The translations under genes and the position numbers were made by a program. Below are positions 1 to 8,047 of a stretch of 64,000 bases of DNA, piece by piece (position 1 is the stretch's first letter; each line of letters opens with the position of its first letter). Location of the stretch: contig DFHF01000007.1 in the NCBI GenBank assembly GCA_002371825.1, forward strand, positions 1 through 64,000, in the 5' to 3' direction. The notes under the pieces are model-generated. The model had not been told where the DNA came from and did not search any database. It saw only the letters and a list, made by a program, of their open reading frames with translations. This stretch comes from Ruminococcus flavefaciens. Its GTDB lineage: Bacteria > Bacillota > Clostridia > Oscillospirales > Ruminococcaceae.

Positions 1-645
1 TACCAGCACCTGACCGTCACAGCCTGCGCTTGCACCGATACCGATCGTAGGGATGAAAAGCTTCTTTGTGATGATGTCAGCCAGCTTTGCAGGGATACCT
101 TCCAGTACAACTGCACAGGCACCTGCCTCCTGGATGAGAAGTGCGTCCTGTATGAGTTTCTTTGCCTTGTCAATGCTCTTGCCCTGGACCTTGAATCCGC
201 CGAATGCGTTTACTGACTGAGGTGTAAGGCCAAGATGTGCGACTACAGGGATAGAGGCGTTGACTATCGCCCTTATCTGCTCGCATACTTCTGCTCCGCC
301 TTCAAGCTTTACAGCATTTGCATTGCCTTCCTTGATGAGTCGTCCGGCGTTGATAACAGCGTCCTGAACGCTTACCTGATAGGACATGAAGGGCATATCA
401 GCCACGATGAAAGCATTTTCAGCTCCCCTTGCAACAGCCTTTGTATGGTGGATCATATCCTCCATAGTAACAGGCAGAGTATTCTCGTAGCCGAGCATTA
501 CCATTCCAAGCGAATCTCCGATGAGTATGGCATTTACTCCGCACTCATCCATGATCTTTGCTGTGGTGTAGTCGTAGGCAGTAAGCATCGTGATCTTGTC
601 GCCTGATTGCTTCTGCTTCAGAAGTGTAGAAACTGTGTTTTTCAT
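1..645 (-). CDS. panB: 3-methyl-2-oxobutanoate hydroxymethyltransferase, 5' part (PanB)
   Basis: Ketopantoate hydroxymethyltransferase transfers a one-carbon unit from methylene-tetrahydrofolate to 2-oxoisovalerate, the first committed step of pantothenate (coenzyme A) synthesis in the cytoplasm. The 215 visible codons contain the family landmarks MLTAYDYTTAK (about residue 20), LIGDSLGM with metal ligand Asp44, VADMPF with Asp83, and KLEGG with the expected metal-binding Glu. Positions match the E. coli enzyme (Asp45, Asp84, Glu114) within one residue. The start ATG at 645 follows an AAGGAG site. The 3' end lies outside the window, so neighbours such as panC cannot be seen. Identification is secure. 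Confidence 0.95.
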   Translation of the reverse strand, partial: MKNTVSTLLKQKQSGDKITMLTAYDYTTAKIMDECGVNAILIGDSLGMVMLGYENTLPVTMEDMIHHTKAVARGAENAFIVADMPFMSYQVSVQDAVINAGRLIKEGNANAVKLEGGAEVCEQIRAIVNASIPVVAHLGLTPQSVNAFGGFKVQGKSIDKAKKLIQDALLIQEAGACAVVLEGIPAKLADIITKKLFIPTIGIGASAGCDGQVLV

Positions 646-772
646 ATATTTTACTCCTTAAAAAGATGTTACCTTTCTGCCTTGCAGATAAGATACAAGG
701 GTATTATAATATGGTTATGTGATAGTTTTGTGAATTTTTGACTATACACTGAAAAAATATCCCGTTTTTTCC

Positions 773-802
773 TTTACTATAGGGGGATAGCTGTGTTATA
801 AT
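773..802 (+). promoter_or_regulatory. Promoter of the GNAT operon
   Basis: TTTACT (773-778) and TATAAT (797-802) are separated by 18 bp. Transcription would start near 809 and give a leader of about 200 nt before the first gene at 1012. Confidence 0.55.
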
Positions 803-809
803 AGCATCA

Positions 810-1011
810 GAAAAAATTAAACGCCGAAGGCGGCAAGAAATGGGAGTCCAGAGGGTTGTTAATCCTCTGGCAGGTGGGTGTAAGAGGGAGGGCAGCGCCC
901 TCCCTGAAAAGCAGTCCGGACAGCGAAGCAAATCCGGACGGACGCTACGCATTTGTACGCCTCGGCTTGACCGAAATATTTACTTCCGATCATCCAGAGG
1001 AGGCTCCATAA
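810..1011 (+). promoter_or_regulatory. Structured 5' leader with competing stems over the Shine-Dalgarno
   Basis: This non-coding stretch is dense in hairpins: CCAGAGG (848-854) with CCTCTGG (864-870), AGGGAGGGC with GCCCTCCCT around 880-905, and GTCCGGA with TCCGGAC around 915-940. The Shine-Dalgarno region at 994-1000 is again CCAGAGG, identical to the first arm, so the middle arm could pair with either. It may be a leader that controls translation, or simply an intergenic palindromic repeat. It matches no riboswitch class I recognise. Confidence 0.35.
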
Positions 1012-1479
1012 ATGAACGCAGTTCAGATAAACGATAAATCACAGAAACGATCAATTGCAAGACAGATCCTCGAAGCTCTTCACGAATGGTTCGAGATGGA
1101 GGAGGGCCGTGAACAGTATATCTCAGAATGTGCGGATCAGCTCTTCTTTGCCGCATACGAGGAGGATTCCCCTGTGGGCTTTATCGCTCTCAAAGCTACA
1201 AGCCCTCATACCGCAGAGATCGCTGTTATGGGTGTGCTTAAAGAGTATCACCGCAGGGGCACCGGCGCCCTGCTGTTCAATGCCGCAAAAAAGGCTGCCT
1301 CAGAGCAGGGATACTCCTTCATACAGGTAAAGACTGTGAAAATGGGTGTATATGAGGACTATGACCGCACTAACCGCTTCTACCTAAGCCTCGGCTTCAA
1401 GGAGCTTGAAGTCCTTCCCATATGGGATGAGGCAAATCCGTGCCAGATATACATAATGTACATAGGCAGCAAGGAGTGA
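1012..1479 (+). CDS. GNAT family N-acetyltransferase
   Basis: A 155-residue protein with the GNAT fold. The acetyl-CoA binding motif A is visible as VMGVLKEYHRRGTGALLF (about residues 75-93), the Q/R-x-x-G-x-G/A segment being RRGTGA. The C-terminal half has the usual FYLSLGF motif seen when the acyl acceptor site is completed. The substrate (amino acid, aminoglycoside, peptide or protein) cannot be read from sequence. The start ATG follows AGAGGAGG. It is the first gene of a tight three-gene operon, only 4 bp from the next, which also encodes a GNAT enzyme. Confidence 0.85.
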   Translation: MNAVQINDKSQKRSIARQILEALHEWFEMEEGREQYISECADQLFFAAYEEDSPVGFIALKATSPHTAEIAVMGVLKEYHRRGTGALLFNAAKKAASEQGYSFIQVKTVKMGVYEDYDRTNRFYLSLGFKELEVLPIWDEANPCQIYIMYIGSKE

Positions 1480-1483
1480 TGAT

Positions 1484-1996
1484 ATGCTGACTTTAAGACC
1501 GGCAAACTTTGATGATATTGAAGAAGAATACCTGTTCATAAAGGATGTTCCTGCCGATGAGAACGGGTTCATCAATGAATGGCCGGGTATTTCCCGCAGA
1601 AAATTCGATAAGGCTCTCAGCACAATGATAGCTCAGTCTGAGGGAAGAGAGCTTCCGGAAGGCTATGTCCCCGCAACTTATTATTTCCTGTGGGATAATG
1701 ATACCATTGTGGGAGAATTCCACTTCCGGCACTATCTCTGCACATCTCTTATAGTCGGTGCAGGACATATAGGCTATTATATCGCTCCCAGATTCAGGAG
1801 AAAGGGCTTCGCCTCCGCCGGACTGAGAATGCTCATGGACATGGTCCGTGACCGGATACCTGAGGACGAATTCTACCTCCGTGTAAATAAGGATAACCCG
1901 GCTTCGCTGAAGGTCATGCTGAAAAACGGCGGATATATCCACCATGAGGGCTGCGATACATACTACGTCAGGATACCAAAGGAGAAAGAAAAATGA
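1484..1996 (+). CDS. GNAT family N-acetyltransferase
   Basis: A 170-residue acetyltransferase with an N-terminal LRPANFDDIEEEY strand-helix typical of RimJ-like GNATs. The CoA-binding motif is in IGYYIAPRFRRKGFASAGL (RRKGFA as the pyrophosphate loop), and NPASLKVMLKNGG is the C-terminal signature. Substrate unknown. The start lies 4 bp after the previous gene and its stop overlaps the next start (ATGA-type overlap), which indicates translational coupling within the operon. It is not a close duplicate of the gene upstream, because the two share only the fold motifs. Confidence 0.85.
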   Translation: MLTLRPANFDDIEEEYLFIKDVPADENGFINEWPGISRRKFDKALSTMIAQSEGRELPEGYVPATYYFLWDNDTIVGEFHFRHYLCTSLIVGAGHIGYYIAPRFRRKGFASAGLRMLMDMVRDRIPEDEFYLRVNKDNPASLKVMLKNGGYIHHEGCDTYYVRIPKEKEK

Positions 1997-2517
1997 TACT
2001 GCTGATACTCGATGCCCAGAAGCTTATTACTAACAGCAGCCTGTATGATTTCACGGAATTTGAAAGCCGTATAAAGCAGCTCATCTCCTGTGCCCGTGAA
2101 AACCGGAAGGAAGTCGTATTTGTCCGCCATGACGACGGCTGCAGCGGCCCTCTGAAAAAGGGCTCTGACGGCTTTGAAATATATGAGGGATTCAGTCCCG
2201 CAGAAAATGAAAGGATATTCGACAAGACTGTTAACAGTCCATTCCGGGACTCCGGCCTCCTTGAATACCTCCGGGAGAAAAACGAGGATACCATCATGCT
2301 GGCCGGACTCCAGACTGACTACTGCATGGACGCAGCTGTAAAAGCCGGTTTTGAACACGGTCTCCGCATGATAATACCGGCAGGCACTAACTCAACCTTC
2401 AATAATGATTTTATGTCAGCCGCTCAGACCTACCATTATTACAACGATTTTATGTGGAACGGAAGATATGCGGAATGTATCCCCTTCTCACAGGCCCTGA
2501 GCCTCCTGAGCAAATAA
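1993..2517 (+). CDS. Isochorismatase-like cysteine hydrolase
   Basis: A 174-residue member of the isochorismatase-like hydrolase superfamily (nicotinamidases, N-carbamoyl amidohydrolases and relatives). The catalytic triad can be placed: Asp7 in MILLILDAQK, Lys78 in DKTVNSPF and the nucleophile Cys111 in LAGLQTDYC, with the preceding cis-peptide segment present. The substrate is unknown. The gene overlaps the upstream GNAT gene by 4 bp and ends the operon just before a strong terminator, so the three enzymes are probably made together. One possibility is hydrolysis and acetylation of a small amide or drug, but that is speculation. Confidence 0.85.
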   Translation: MILLILDAQKLITNSSLYDFTEFESRIKQLISCARENRKEVVFVRHDDGCSGPLKKGSDGFEIYEGFSPAENERIFDKTVNSPFRDSGLLEYLREKNEDTIMLAGLQTDYCMDAAVKAGFEHGLRMIIPAGTNSTFNNDFMSAAQTYHYYNDFMWNGRYAECIPFSQALSLLSK

Positions 2518-2521
2518 AAAC

Positions 2522-2553
2522 AGCCCCTATGGATCGCTCCATAAGGGCTTTTT
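2522..2553 (+). terminator. Rho-independent terminator after the GNAT-hydrolase operon
   Basis: The stem AGCCCCTATGG / CCATAAGGGCT is followed by TTTTTC. It also separates this operon from the convergent ABC transporter genes. Confidence 0.8.
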
Positions 2554-2610
2554 CTTATATCACACGTTTTCTGACTATGCTCTGTACGGCAGGATTTCCC
2601 CTGAGTATGT

Positions 2611-4824
2611 TTAAAGTTCTCTAAAATCATTGAGTATCTTCTCCATATTGCCGTTATGTCTGAAACGAAGCACCAGCATAGTGCCGAAATATACGATAAG
2701 TGTCATAAGGACTGCAAAGGCGATGCCAACAGCGTCAGGGTCTGAGGGGTATCTCACACCGGAGGCCTTTACTGCAATAGAGCATATCAGATTGAGTATG
2801 AAGAAGGAGTAGGGTATGCTTATGAGGATGCCTATGAGGAGGAATCCGTTATATGAGCCGTATACCATCCTGTTCATTATCTTGTTCTTTATGCCGTTTG
2901 CCTTGAATACATATATCTCCTTCTTATTCTGGGAGATAAGCACTGAAACCGTTACTGCTATGAGTATAACAGGTATGACTATTCCCAGCACTCCAAGTAT
3001 TATCGAGCCGTACTTCATAACCTGCTGTGAGCTCTCATAGCCTTCCAGGATACTGCTCCTGCTGAGCACTGATGAGATATTGTCGCTGCTTTCAGCGGTT
3101 ATAGAGGCATCAGAAGTAAACATACCATTGTACTTATTATCGATGACATTTTCTCCTGCGAGCCATGCATGGTCTACGAATATCTCCTTGCCGGCCACAC
3201 GGTCAGATATGCCTGCGACTTTTACTTCAACTTCCTTGTCATAGATATCAAGCTTTATGGTATCGCCCTTCTTTGCCTTGAGAACATCTGCGGATGTCTT
3301 ATTCAGAACAGCTTCACCTGCTGCGGGATGTGTTCCGATATCTATGAGTGAGCCCTCTTCAAGAGCGGTGACAGTAACTATGATATCATCCTTTTTTCCA
3401 TGTCCCATGGCCTTGAGTTCATAGAAATACTGATCCCCGTCGGTAGTCTTTTCTGCCGGCTGACGGAAATAGACCTGCGACTCGAAGTCCATAGACTCCT
3501 CCTGAGCGTCGCATATATTCTTCGGGAAGCGATATATGGCATAGCTTAGGAAGAATTCCACTCCTGCTGCAAAAACACTGAAAAGTACCAGTACAAGAAG
3601 GAGCTTGCTGCGGATCGCAAATGAGGTTTTTATCTTCTTTTCGATGCTGCTCTTCTTAGTGAATTTCTTCACGAATCTCTCGAATCTGCTGATGCCTGTG
3701 GTCTTTGCGTCACGGAGCATCTCTGTAATGCTGAGTCTGAGGATGCTTCTTGTGCCGCATACTGCTGCTATGATACCTGTCAGCAGCACTACCCACATGA
3801 ATATTCCGAGGAATACAGGCTCAAAGCTGAATTTCATCTCAGGAAGGCTGAGGTCAGTCTCAAGAAGCTTGTTGAAGGTGGGGGCAAATGCAAAGCCTGT
3901 CATATATCCTGCCGCTGCGGCCGGTATAAGAAGGAGCACAACCGCCTTAAGATAGCTGAAAAATACGCTTCTTCTCGGAAGGCCGTTTGCCACCAGCACT
4001 CCCACGCTCTTCTTGTTCTCTCCGATCAGGATATATATGAACATTATGAGCATTACTGCGATTATCACGGACATGATGAAAAGTGATATGATCGTAAGCA
4101 GGAAGTATACGCTTATCTTGCCGCCGAGGGCATTCAGTCCGGAATTGTCATCCCTGAATGTGACTGAGGCCAGCTCCTTGCTTCTTACCAGCTCAGATGT
4201 GTGATCGCTTATCTTATCATCGCTTATATCCTTGAACTTTGCCTTGTATACCAGGGATATCTTTCCTCCCTCAACAGCCTTTACATCCTCTGCGGAAGCC
4301 GCTATAAGAGCTTCCTTTTCCGGATCGTAGCTGAGGGAATCGTTTCTGACGTGCATACGGATATAGTCCGGCACTGTCATCAGACCTGCTACCTTGTATG
4401 ATTTTCCGTTTATGGTATAGGTATCAGATACAGAGATATCATTTTTCTCTGCAAATTCCTTGTTTATGAGGATCTCTCCTGCTGCGGAAATATCATTTCC
4501 CTCTGTCACAAAGGCCTTGCTTATCCTTTCGGGAGCGGATATCATCCTGAAGCTTATGCCGCCTGCTTCCAGATCGCTGATATATCTTTCCTCATATTCA
4601 AGATCGTATTTTTCTGCAATTGCCTCAGGGTCCGTCCCCTCTGCCGGAACAAATTCAAGATCCTCAGCATTGGTATCGCTGAAATATTCATCCTGAAACT
4701 TCTTGTTCGCTGAATAGAGGTTCACAGACATTGAAGCTACAAACATCCACAGAAATGTCAGAAGAACTATTCCTGCTGTCTGTATCTTTTTCCGTGAAAA
4801 GCTCCGGAATATCATTTTATTCAT
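2611..4824 (-). CDS. ABC transporter permease, FtsX-like (two-domain)
   Basis: A 737-residue membrane protein with two FtsX/MacB-type halves. A first transmembrane helix (about residues 13-35) is followed by a large extracytoplasmic domain. Three helices follow (about 245-370), then a second repeat starting near residue 420 with another extracellular domain and three C-terminal helices. This is the layout of permeases that work with a MacB/LolD-type ATPase on lipids or peptides at the outer face, rather than a classic channel importer. The ATG at 4824 was chosen over an in-frame GTG at 4833 because GGAGG lies 8 nt before it. It follows its ATPase gene by 14 bp. Substrate unknown; the LytTR/GHKL neighbours suggest a peptide. 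Confidence 0.85.
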   Translation of the reverse strand: MNKMIFRSFSRKKIQTAGIVLLTFLWMFVASMSVNLYSANKKFQDEYFSDTNAEDLEFVPAEGTDPEAIAEKYDLEYEERYISDLEAGGISFRMISAPERISKAFVTEGNDISAAGEILINKEFAEKNDISVSDTYTINGKSYKVAGLMTVPDYIRMHVRNDSLSYDPEKEALIAASAEDVKAVEGGKISLVYKAKFKDISDDKISDHTSELVRSKELASVTFRDDNSGLNALGGKISVYFLLTIISLFIMSVIIAVMLIMFIYILIGENKKSVGVLVANGLPRRSVFFSYLKAVVLLLIPAAAAGYMTGFAFAPTFNKLLETDLSLPEMKFSFEPVFLGIFMWVVLLTGIIAAVCGTRSILRLSITEMLRDAKTTGISRFERFVKKFTKKSSIEKKIKTSFAIRSKLLLVLVLFSVFAAGVEFFLSYAIYRFPKNICDAQEESMDFESQVYFRQPAEKTTDGDQYFYELKAMGHGKKDDIIVTVTALEEGSLIDIGTHPAAGEAVLNKTSADVLKAKKGDTIKLDIYDKEVEVKVAGISDRVAGKEIFVDHAWLAGENVIDNKYNGMFTSDASITAESSDNISSVLSRSSILEGYESSQQVMKYGSIILGVLGIVIPVILIAVTVSVLISQNKKEIYVFKANGIKNKIMNRMVYGSYNGFLLIGILISIPYSFFILNLICSIAVKASGVRYPSDPDAVGIAFAVLMTLIVYFGTMLVLRFRHNGNMEKILNDFREL

Positions 4825-4838
4825 CGGCTGCACCTCCG

Positions 4839-5540
4839 TCAGTTCCAGAGAACATCTTCTGCTTCAATGATATTCTTGTTTCTGATGTCCTCTTTGATCT
4901 GTCCGTCTATCACACGGATGACATGATCTGCCATTTTCTGCATTCCCAGAAGGTGAGTTACAACTATCACTGTTGTACCCTTGCGGTTCAGGTCCTGAAG
5001 TATACGGAGAACGTTCTTGCCGTTCTTTTCATCAAGGGCGCCTGTAGGCTCATCACAGAAGAGTATGGCCGGCTCCTTTGCAAGAGCTCTTGCGATAGCC
5101 ACACGCTGCTTCTCTCCGCCTGAGAGCTGTCCCGGGAACTTATCTGCGTGTTCCTTCATGCCTACAAGACTGAGAGCCTTGTCTGCATCACATTTTTTCT
5201 TGGTGACTACGCTCATCACCTCGATATTCTCCTTTACTGTAAGATTCTCGATGAGGGAATAGTCCTGAAAGACGAATCCTATCTTTCTGCGGTAGTCGTT
5301 GAGTGTTTTCTCCTTTGACTTGCTGAGTCTGAAGCCTGCACTCTCAATATCGCCGGATGTGGAGGAGTCAAGTCCGCCGAGGATATTCAGCAAAGTGGAT
5401 TTTCCTGCTCCGCTGGGCCCTACGATAACTACAAACTCTCCGTCCTCTATCTTAAGGTCTATATCCTTGAGCAGCTGCTGTGAGACCTCTCCGGTCCTGA
5501 CAGTTTTGTTCAGCTTGCTTACACTGCATATCTTTTTCAT
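4839..5540 (-). CDS. ABC transporter ATP-binding protein (MacB/LolD type)
   Basis: A 233-residue ATPase with Walker A GPSGAGKST (about residue 40), Q-loop FQDYSLI, signature LSGGEKQR, Walker B ILFCDEPTG and an H-loop in VVTHLL. This set identifies an ABC subunit that energises the FtsX-like permease encoded directly downstream. The ATG follows GGAGAG with 7 nt spacing. Its start codon overlaps the stop of a short degenerate reading frame upstream. The probable promoter lies at 5863-5885, next to a LytTR-type operator, so the pair is likely switched on by the divergently encoded two-component system. Confidence 0.92.
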   Translation of the reverse strand: MKKICSVSKLNKTVRTGEVSQQLLKDIDLKIEDGEFVVIVGPSGAGKSTLLNILGGLDSSTSGDIESAGFRLSKSKEKTLNDYRRKIGFVFQDYSLIENLTVKENIEVMSVVTKKKCDADKALSLVGMKEHADKFPGQLSGGEKQRVAIARALAKEPAILFCDEPTGALDEKNGKNVLRILQDLNRKGTTVIVVTHLLGMQKMADHVIRVIDGQIKEDIRNKNIIEAEDVLWN

Positions 5541-5665
5541 TTATCATCTCTCCTATTCACGCATTTTTCCAGCTTTCCGATGCAATTCTTAAGGATATCA
5601 GTGATCTTATCACAGTCTTCTCTGCTTATGTTCAGCACCGGTGCTGCTATCAGCGTATCATTCCC
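5537..5665 (-). pseudogene. Possible remnant of a class III aminotransferase 3' end
   Basis: An open frame of about 42 codons with no usable start runs into the ATPase gene and ends in a TGA that overlaps its ATG. The translation DTLIAAPVLNISREDCDKI resembles the conserved C-terminal segment of class III (ornithine/GABA type) aminotransferases, where an APPL-x-I-(S/T)-x-E-E motif precedes the last helix. No other part of such an enzyme is present. I read it as a decayed tail left by deletion, but a chance frame or a tiny coupled peptide remains possible. Confidence 0.3.
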
Positions 5666-5739
5666 TTATGAAATTTTATTATCTTGCCGGTCTGATCATT
5701 TATTTACCTTGCAAACAGGTCATTGACATCAAATTTAAA

Positions 5740-5802
5740 TTATGATAATATTAAATAAAAGACTATTATTTTTCCAAAGATGAAATCCCAGAATCCGCCC
5801 AT
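5740..5802 (-). CDS. 20-residue hydrophobic peptide, candidate signal or leader peptide
   Basis: A 20-codon frame beginning MGGFWDFIFG and ending YLILS sits between the LytTR-type operator and the ABC exporter genes. It has a strong AAAGGAG site 9 nt before the ATG, better than many real genes here. The peptide is amphipathic to hydrophobic with one Lys and one Asp and has no Cys, so it is not a cyclic lactone AgrD precursor. It could be a linear signal, a small membrane-active peptide like a phenol-soluble modulin, or an upstream regulatory ORF. Context with a GHKL sensor kinase and an exporter favours a secreted or sensed peptide. That role is inference. Confidence 0.45.
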   Translation of the reverse strand: MGGFWDFIFGKIIVFYLILS

Positions 5803-5842
5803 TTTACACAACTCCTTTCGCAGCAATTATTTTCTCAATTCG

Positions 5843-5870
5843 TTGACTTGATTCTACCACTCTATATAGT
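5843..5870 (+). promoter_or_regulatory. Promoter of the LytTR/GHKL operon
   Basis: TTGACT (5843-5848) and TATAGT (5865-5870) have a 16-bp spacer and read toward the response regulator. The -10 overlaps the likely minus-strand -10 (TATATA, 5863-5868) of the peptide/ABC operon, so polymerase can probably occupy only one of the two divergent promoters at a time. Confidence 0.6.
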
Positions 5871-5886
5871 CCCCGGCAACTTAACC

Positions 5887-5916
5887 AGAGTAAAAAGACA
5901 TTTTTTCGGAGTAAAC
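5887..5916 (-). promoter_or_regulatory. LytTR-type operator (two 9-bp repeats, 12-bp gap)
   Basis: On the minus strand GTTTACTCC (5908-5916) and TTTTACTCT (5887-5895) repeat with a 21-bp period, the architecture bound by LytTR regulators such as AgrA. The proximal copy overlaps the -35 position of the minus-strand promoter, as expected for activation. A second pair of the same type is at 8644-8673. Confidence 0.6.
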
Positions 5917-5961
5917 GAACCCAGATCACCATTACATTACTGAAAGGACACCGGATATACT

Positions 5962-6672
5962 ATGAAGATCGCAATATGTGACGACAAGACTGTCATGCGC
6001 AGAGAACTGAAAAAAGAACTTGAAAAATATGCTGTAAAGCGCCATCTTGACCTTGTATACGATGACTACTCCAACGGCTCCGACCTGCTGGCCAGCCCTA
6101 TAGAGTATGATGTTATATTCATGGACTATCAGATGGACGGCCTCGACGGACTTGAGACCTCAAGAAAACTCAGGGACAAGAATATCAAAGCTGTGATAAT
6201 ATTCCTCACCAGCTTTCCTCATATAGTCTTTGACGCTTTTGAGGTAAATACCTATCGTTTTCTGCTGAAGCCAATTGACGCCGAAAAGCTGGCCTCAGCT
6301 ATGGATGATTACCTGAAGAGCCTCGATGACAGCCATTATATCGTTATAAAGACAGACGACGATAACCGCCGCATCAATATCGACGATATAATATATGCTG
6401 AAGCCTCGGACAAATATTGCTACATCCGCACTGAGGATGAGAATATCCTGTATAAAAACACTCTTTCAGAATTTGAAAAGCTTCTCCCGGAGGACTGCTT
6501 CTTCCGCAGCCACAGGACCTATCTTGTAGGATTCAGGCATATAGTCTCCCATACTGCAACAAGCATTATTTTCGACAACAAGGAAAAAGCCCTTATCAGC
6601 AAGCTGAAATGCAGTCCGTTCAAAAAGGCATTTCTGGATTATGTAAAGCGCCACAATTTCTCCAAGGGTTGA
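5962..6672 (+). CDS. LytTR-family response regulator (AgrA/ComE-like)
   Basis: A 236-residue two-component regulator. The receiver domain (about 1-120) has acidic pocket residues Asp7/Asp8, phosphoacceptor Asp55 in VIFMDYQMDG and the switch Lys in FLLKP. The C-terminal LytTR DNA-binding domain (about 135-235) shows IIYAEASDKYCYIRT and FFRSHRTYLVG. Regulators of this class bind paired 9-bp direct repeats two helical turns apart, and such a pair occurs in the upstream divergent region. The gene is followed after 4 bp by its sensor kinase gene. The likely targets are the divergent peptide/ABC operon and the gene at 8048-8506. Confidence 0.93.
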   Translation: MKIAICDDKTVMRRELKKELEKYAVKRHLDLVYDDYSNGSDLLASPIEYDVIFMDYQMDGLDGLETSRKLRDKNIKAVIIFLTSFPHIVFDAFEVNTYRFLLKPIDAEKLASAMDDYLKSLDDSHYIVIKTDDDNRRINIDDIIYAEASDKYCYIRTEDENILYKNTLSEFEKLLPEDCFFRSHRTYLVGFRHIVSHTATSIIFDNKEKALISKLKCSPFKKAFLDYVKRHNFSKG

Positions 6673-6676
6673 TACA

Positions 6677-7966
6677 ATGGAATACATACTTTATTTCCTG
6701 TCCAATTTTTTACTGTGCAGCCTGATATACAAGTCGATACGCACCTTCCTCGATATGAAGCCCGCCCACAGCAAAGTATTCACGCTGATATGCCTGGGGC
6801 TATGCGCCCTTTCCTCAGCGGCAGTGCTTCTTCCGGCATCATCGATACCGGCAGCTGTAAGGGTGCTGATAGTCCTGCTGGCGGTATCAGGAAAAATGCT
6901 GTTCTTCTCGCTTATATTCGGCAGGATAAGCCTCAGGCTCATATATGTATGTCTGCTCTCCATGGTGACGAGCTCAAACTATGATACGATACTGACCCTG
7001 CTTCTGCCGGACAAGACCAGGCGAAGTATCGCAGCCTTTCTGCTTGAATCGCTCATACTCACTGCAATACTGCTCTATGTAAAGAAAAAAGAGCTTCGTG
7101 AGGTATGCATCGATTATATCGGATGTCTCCCAAGGAAGCTCTACGCAGTAATACTTATATTCCTGTACGTTATGAATCTGGTGATATTCGCCTCAATAGA
7201 CCCGAAATACGGCGATGTATCAAGGATAATGCTTGTACCCGCCTTCATATTCATGACCATAATCGTCTATTGGATACTTAAAATAAGCATTTCCGAGCAC
7301 GAAAACAAGCAGGTGTCGAATATCCTTTCAAAGCAGCTTGAAACTCAGGTAAGCTACTACCAGAAGCTGAATGATATTTATTCCGAATTCAGAAGCTTCC
7401 GCCACGATTTCAAGAACCATCTGCTCTGCCTCAGAAGCCTCCTGGCCGAAAACGAGGTGGATAACGCTCTGGAGTACATGAACGACATCGAAAATATGTC
7501 ATATACAGAAAAGAAGAGCTTCGATACCGGAAATATCATTGCAGATGCTCTCCTAAACGACAAAAATGAAAAAGCTGCCGGAGCGGGCTCAAGGATAACC
7601 TTCAGCGGATATGTCCCCACAAACGGCATCACAAACTCCGACCTCTGTACTATAATGGCCAATGCACTTGATAATGCTATTGAAGCCTGTGCAAAGGATA
7701 CAGGCAGCGAAATCAAGGAGATAACTGTGGAATCCGATTTCAAGCAGGGATATTTCTTCTTCCGTGCAACAAATCCGGTATTCGAGAAAGTAGATATCAG
7801 AAATGACAATGAGATAAAGACTTCAAAAGCAGATAAAAGCTGTCACGGCTTCGGTGTGGCAAATATCGTAAAAACTGCAAGGAAATACAATGGCTCTGCT
7901 CACGCTTCTGTCAGCGACGGCAGATTCATACTTGAAACAGAGCTGCTGCTCAACAAAGAGATATAA
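6677..7966 (+). CDS. GHKL-domain sensor histidine kinase (AgrC-like)
   Basis: A 429-residue membrane sensor kinase. The N-terminal half holds about six transmembrane helices (residues 1-205), the peptide-sensing arrangement of AgrC/ComD kinases. The dimerisation segment FRSFRHDFKNHLL contains the phosphorylatable His243. The catalytic domain has the N-box ALDNAIEAC and a G-box in HGFGVANI, typical of the HPK10/GHKL class with ATPase_c_5. It is co-transcribed with the response regulator and ends at a strong terminator. The ligand is unknown; the 20-residue peptide encoded divergently is a candidate. Confidence 0.92.
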   Translation: MEYILYFLSNFLLCSLIYKSIRTFLDMKPAHSKVFTLICLGLCALSSAAVLLPASSIPAAVRVLIVLLAVSGKMLFFSLIFGRISLRLIYVCLLSMVTSSNYDTILTLLLPDKTRRSIAAFLLESLILTAILLYVKKKELREVCIDYIGCLPRKLYAVILIFLYVMNLVIFASIDPKYGDVSRIMLVPAFIFMTIIVYWILKISISEHENKQVSNILSKQLETQVSYYQKLNDIYSEFRSFRHDFKNHLLCLRSLLAENEVDNALEYMNDIENMSYTEKKSFDTGNIIADALLNDKNEKAAGAGSRITFSGYVPTNGITNSDLCTIMANALDNAIEACAKDTGSEIKEITVESDFKQGYFFFRATNPVFEKVDIRNDNEIKTSKADKSCHGFGVANIVKTARKYNGSAHASVSDGRFILETELLLNKEI

Positions 7967-7972
7967 AAAAGC

Positions 7973-8010
7973 GAGGGTGTGATAAATTGCCTTTATCACG
8001 CCCTCTTTTT
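7973..8010 (+). terminator. Terminator after the two-component operon
   Basis: The long stem GAGGGTGTGATAA / TTTATCACGCCCTC with a short loop is followed by TTTTT. With little sequence between the convergent genes it may serve both directions. Confidence 0.8.
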
Positions 8011-8047
8011 ACTTAATTTACTTTGATCCGCAGATCTTATCCGTTTA

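Noticed and set aside
235..606. Long frame on the plus strand opposite panB
   Set aside because: It is the antisense shadow of a well-conserved gene and has no ribosome binding site.
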